Below, one piece after another: positions 62,052-64,000 of a stretch of DNA of 64,000 nucleotides. Location of the stretch: positions 868,001 to 932,000 of the forward strand of contig NZ_VCGW01000001.1 of NCBI RefSeq assembly GCF_007671675.1. Direction: 5' to 3'. A model generated the notes under the pieces. It was not told the DNA's origin. It saw nothing but the letters and a program-made list of their open reading frames with translations, and searched no databases. Origin of the DNA: Marinobacter maritimus. Its GTDB lineage: Bacteria; Pseudomonadota; Gammaproteobacteria; Pseudomonadales; Oleiphilaceae. Position 1 is the stretch's first letter. Every line of letters begins with the position of its first letter. The translations under genes and the position numbers were made by a program.

Positions 62052-64000
62052 TTAATTGACGAATTCTTTCGAGTTGGGAGTGTCAGGAACTGATCGCTTC
62101 TCTTCATTTTCGTCACTCCCACTATTCTCCCCACCTTCACCATTTGTATGGCTGTGTACCGGCTCAGCCATCAGCGGAATTCGAATGGAGAAACAAGAGC
62201 CTATGCCTGGTTCGCTTGTGGCATCAATGGTGCCGCCGAGTCTCTGAATGTATTCCCTGGCCTGATAGGCGCCAATACCCATGCCAGTCAGGCCCTTGGT
62301 GCTTTCGAACGGCTTGAATAAGCGGCTGCTGACGAAGTCCTCGGTCATGCCGCTGCCGGTATCCTGAATAAAAAGCACAACGTTCCCTTTGGCAATTTTA
62401 AGAGACAGTGTGACTTCTCCGTCAGGAGGGGTTGCATCCTGCGCATTCTGGATCAGGTGCCCGAGAACGCTCCGCAATTGTTCCGAATCCGCTTTAATTA
62501 TGATTCTCGGCGGATTTCCCTCCAGTTTGGGTAAGGGAAGCTGTCGGCTGTAGTGCTCCAGCAGGCTGGATACCAGAGTGGTGAGGTCAAGTGTTTTGTC
62601 GTCGTCACCGGCTTCTTCACCCGGTTTGCGGATGTGCTCAACAAGATTGGTCATCTTGCTGACCGCATGGTCGGTGGTTTTGATCATGTCCTCAATAAAG
62701 GCAGGGTTGTTCCGGTGTTTTTGGGCGTTATTCACCAGTAGTGACAGCTGGGCAATCACGGTTTTCAGGTCGTGCACCATGAAGGCGGATGCTTTGCTTA
62801 CGGCTTCGAACTGCATTGCCCGTGATAAACGGTTCTGTGAATCGGCCTGCGCCAGCAGATTACAGGTCTGGCGGGCAACCACTTTGATCAGATCGAAGTT
62901 TTCCCAGTTCAGGTCCACTCGCGCATAGGGATGGCCGATCATTGCAATTCCGTAAAGCTCGTTACCCAGATACAACGGGATAACCAGCCAGGCATCCGGG
63001 GTTCTGGAGATGGCGTCGGGGATTTCCAGCAGGTTGTAGCTCACCGGGTCTGCCTTGTATTCATCGAGATTAACAATCCATTCTTTATCGGCGAAAAAAC
63101 GAACCAGATCTGAATCTTTATCAATGACTGTGTATCTGGGGGTGGTGAGATTGGCGGATTCTTTGAGGGTGTACGCGCCCTGTTCGCTTTTCAGCCAGAT
63201 CGCGCCGGCGTTGCTTTCTACCAGGCCTGCAAGGATCCGGATTGCGCGCAGGGGAAGGGGGGGCTCATCGCTGAGGTCCGACAGCTCTTTTGTCATCTTC
63301 AGCCATTCTTCCCGGTAATCGTACTTGTAGTCGAAAAAGTTCTGGCTGATCAGCACCATCAACTTTGCTCTCAGGCGCCTGGAAAGCACCAGCATGACGA
63401 GAAAAACCACAGCGATAACGGATAAAAGTACCTGCAAGGCTTCGCCCCAGTTACCGCCTAACGTACGGACGTAGTAACCGCTTATCGAAAGAAGAAGCAG
63501 GTAAACGCCGGCCAGAATCAGTGTGCCAGCGTGAAACACAGCAGAACGGGAGAGCTGAAAGTCGATGGGTTGCTTGCGGGTGTTGACGACGTTTATGGCA
63601 AACAGCGGCACCAGTGCTGCGTTTACGAAGCCCCGGGCGTTCCAGAAGGCGTCTGCGATCGAGCCAAACAGCAGCGCGTCGGCGTACATAAAAAAATCAA
63701 ACGCAAAGATAGTGGCGGTACCAATACACAAGTACTTCATGCTGGAACGGCCGAAGGCTGGAGCGTTGCGCCAGATCTGCTCAACCAGCGACAAGCCAAG
63801 CAGTGAAAGTGCAATTTGTCCGATGAGCTTGGTCTTGCCGTCCACTAATGAAAGGCTGAAGACAAATTCGAGGCTACCAAGAGCTAGCAAGCTGATGAGC
63901 AGGACGATTGTTGCGATTCCGAGGAATCTTTTTATTTGCCCGCTCAGGCGACCCTGCCGAAACGTGTCTCGCAGCATGGCGAATAAGAGAAGAATCCAGG
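62052..64000 (-). CDS. prsK: PEP-CTERM system histidine kinase PrsK (5' end beyond window)
   Basis: About 649 residues are visible, and the frame is open to the window edge, so the N-terminus is incomplete. At least seven membrane segments are followed by a GAF-like domain (about 280-400 counted from the ATG at 63977). The kinase core follows: H-box FMVHDLKTVIAQL, N-box SVLGHLIQNAQDATPPDG, G-box FIQDTGSGMTEDF and LFKPFESTKGLTGMGIGAYQ. The acidic tail (GGENSGSDENEEK) is of low complexity. It should sense a surface or EPS-related signal and phosphorylate PrsR, encoded about 100 bp downstream. Confidence 0.92.
   Translation of the reverse strand, partial: WILLLFAMLRDTFRQGRLSGQIKRFLGIATIVLLISLLALGSLEFVFSLSLVDGKTKLIGQIALSLLGLSLVEQIWRNAPAFGRSSMKYLCIGTATIFAFDFFMYADALLFGSIADAFWNARGFVNAALVPLFAINVVNTRKQPIDFQLSRSAVFHAGTLILAGVYLLLLSISGYYVRTLGGNWGEALQVLLSVIAVVFLVMLVLSRRLRAKLMVLISQNFFDYKYDYREEWLKMTKELSDLSDEPPLPLRAIRILAGLVESNAGAIWLKSEQGAYTLKESANLTTPRYTVIDKDSDLVRFFADKEWIVNLDEYKADPVSYNLLEIPDAISRTPDAWLVIPLYLGNELYGIAMIGHPYARVDLNWENFDLIKVVARQTCNLLAQADSQNRLSRAMQFEAVSKASAFMVHDLKTVIAQLSLLVNNAQKHRNNPAFIEDMIKTTDHAVSKMTNLVEHIRKPGEEAGDDDKTLDLTTLVSSLLEHYSRQLPLPKLEGNPPRIIIKADSEQLRSVLGHLIQNAQDATPPDGEVTLSLKIAKGNVVLFIQDTGSGMTEDFVSSRLFKPFESTKGLTGMGIGAYQAREYIQRLGGTIDATSEPGIGSCFSIRIPLMAEPVHSHTNGEGGENSGSDENEEKRSVPDTPNSKEFVN

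Noticed and set aside
1..64000. CRISPR arrays, tRNA or rRNA genes, prophage
   Set aside because: No regularly spaced direct repeats, no cloverleaf or rRNA-like stretches and no phage structural genes were seen.

Overview
The window looks like a chromosomal segment of a marine gammaproteobacterium, most likely Marinobacter or a close relative. This is an inference from three things: a GntR-controlled prpB-prpC-acnD-prpF-prpD operon, an exosortase A (XrtA/PEP-CTERM) exopolysaccharide locus with PrsK/PrsR/PrsT, and the moderate GC content. No database search was possible.

Layout. 1-298 is the tail of an OpgG/OpgD periplasmic glucan protein. 331-8655 is the methylcitrate (propionate) operon behind a promoter with TTGTNNACAA-type palindromes, closed by a bidirectional terminator. 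8796-10776 (minus strand) holds the XrtA-associated ATPase and deacetylase. Divergently, 11089-29756 is a tightly packed EPS operon with many 1-4 bp overlaps: initiating sugar transferase, export lipoprotein, chain-length protein, kinase-like protein, outer-membrane barrel, deacetylase, carbamoyltransferase, GNAT/FemAB proteins, a GT2-GT4 fusion, an asparagine-synthase-type amidotransferase, glycosyltransferases and an O-antigen ligase-like protein. 29801-32523 continues with an AT-rich flippase and glycosyltransferase.

32507-47328 is a mosaic accessory island, mostly on the minus strand. It has two APH-fold phosphotransferases around a small unknown protein, a secreted protein, a glycosyltransferase, a CapK/PaaK-like adenylating enzyme, a hexapeptide acyltransferase and a PcRGLX/YetA-like lyase. 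It continues with two asparagine-synthase-like proteins that lack the glutaminase cysteine, and a Mur-ligase/cysteine-cluster/peptidyl-tRNA-hydrolase fusion. An IS21-family element (47805-49951), whose istB is frameshifted, sits inside the remnant of a Wzx-type flippase.

50170-64000 carries the sorting and regulatory part of the XrtA system: a CDP-alcohol phosphatidyltransferase-like protein with an altered active site, two PEP-CTERM substrate proteins, an N-acyl amino acid synthase paired with a vanillyl-alcohol-oxidase-type flavoenzyme, exosortase A fused to EpsI, the TPR lipoprotein PrsT, the sigma54 activator PrsR and the kinase PrsK (running off the window end).

How it fits together. 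PrsK/PrsR probably activate sigma54 promoters. I find a good -24/-12 promoter in front of each of the two PEP-CTERM genes. Both are preceded by the same 14-bp near-palindrome, a candidate activator site. The PEP-CTERM proteins would be cut and anchored by XrtA, while the EPS operon makes and exports the polymer with which this system is associated. The most unusual pieces are the Mur-ligase/Pth fusion with its amidotransferase-like neighbours, and the acyl-amino-acid synthase/flavin oxidase pair.
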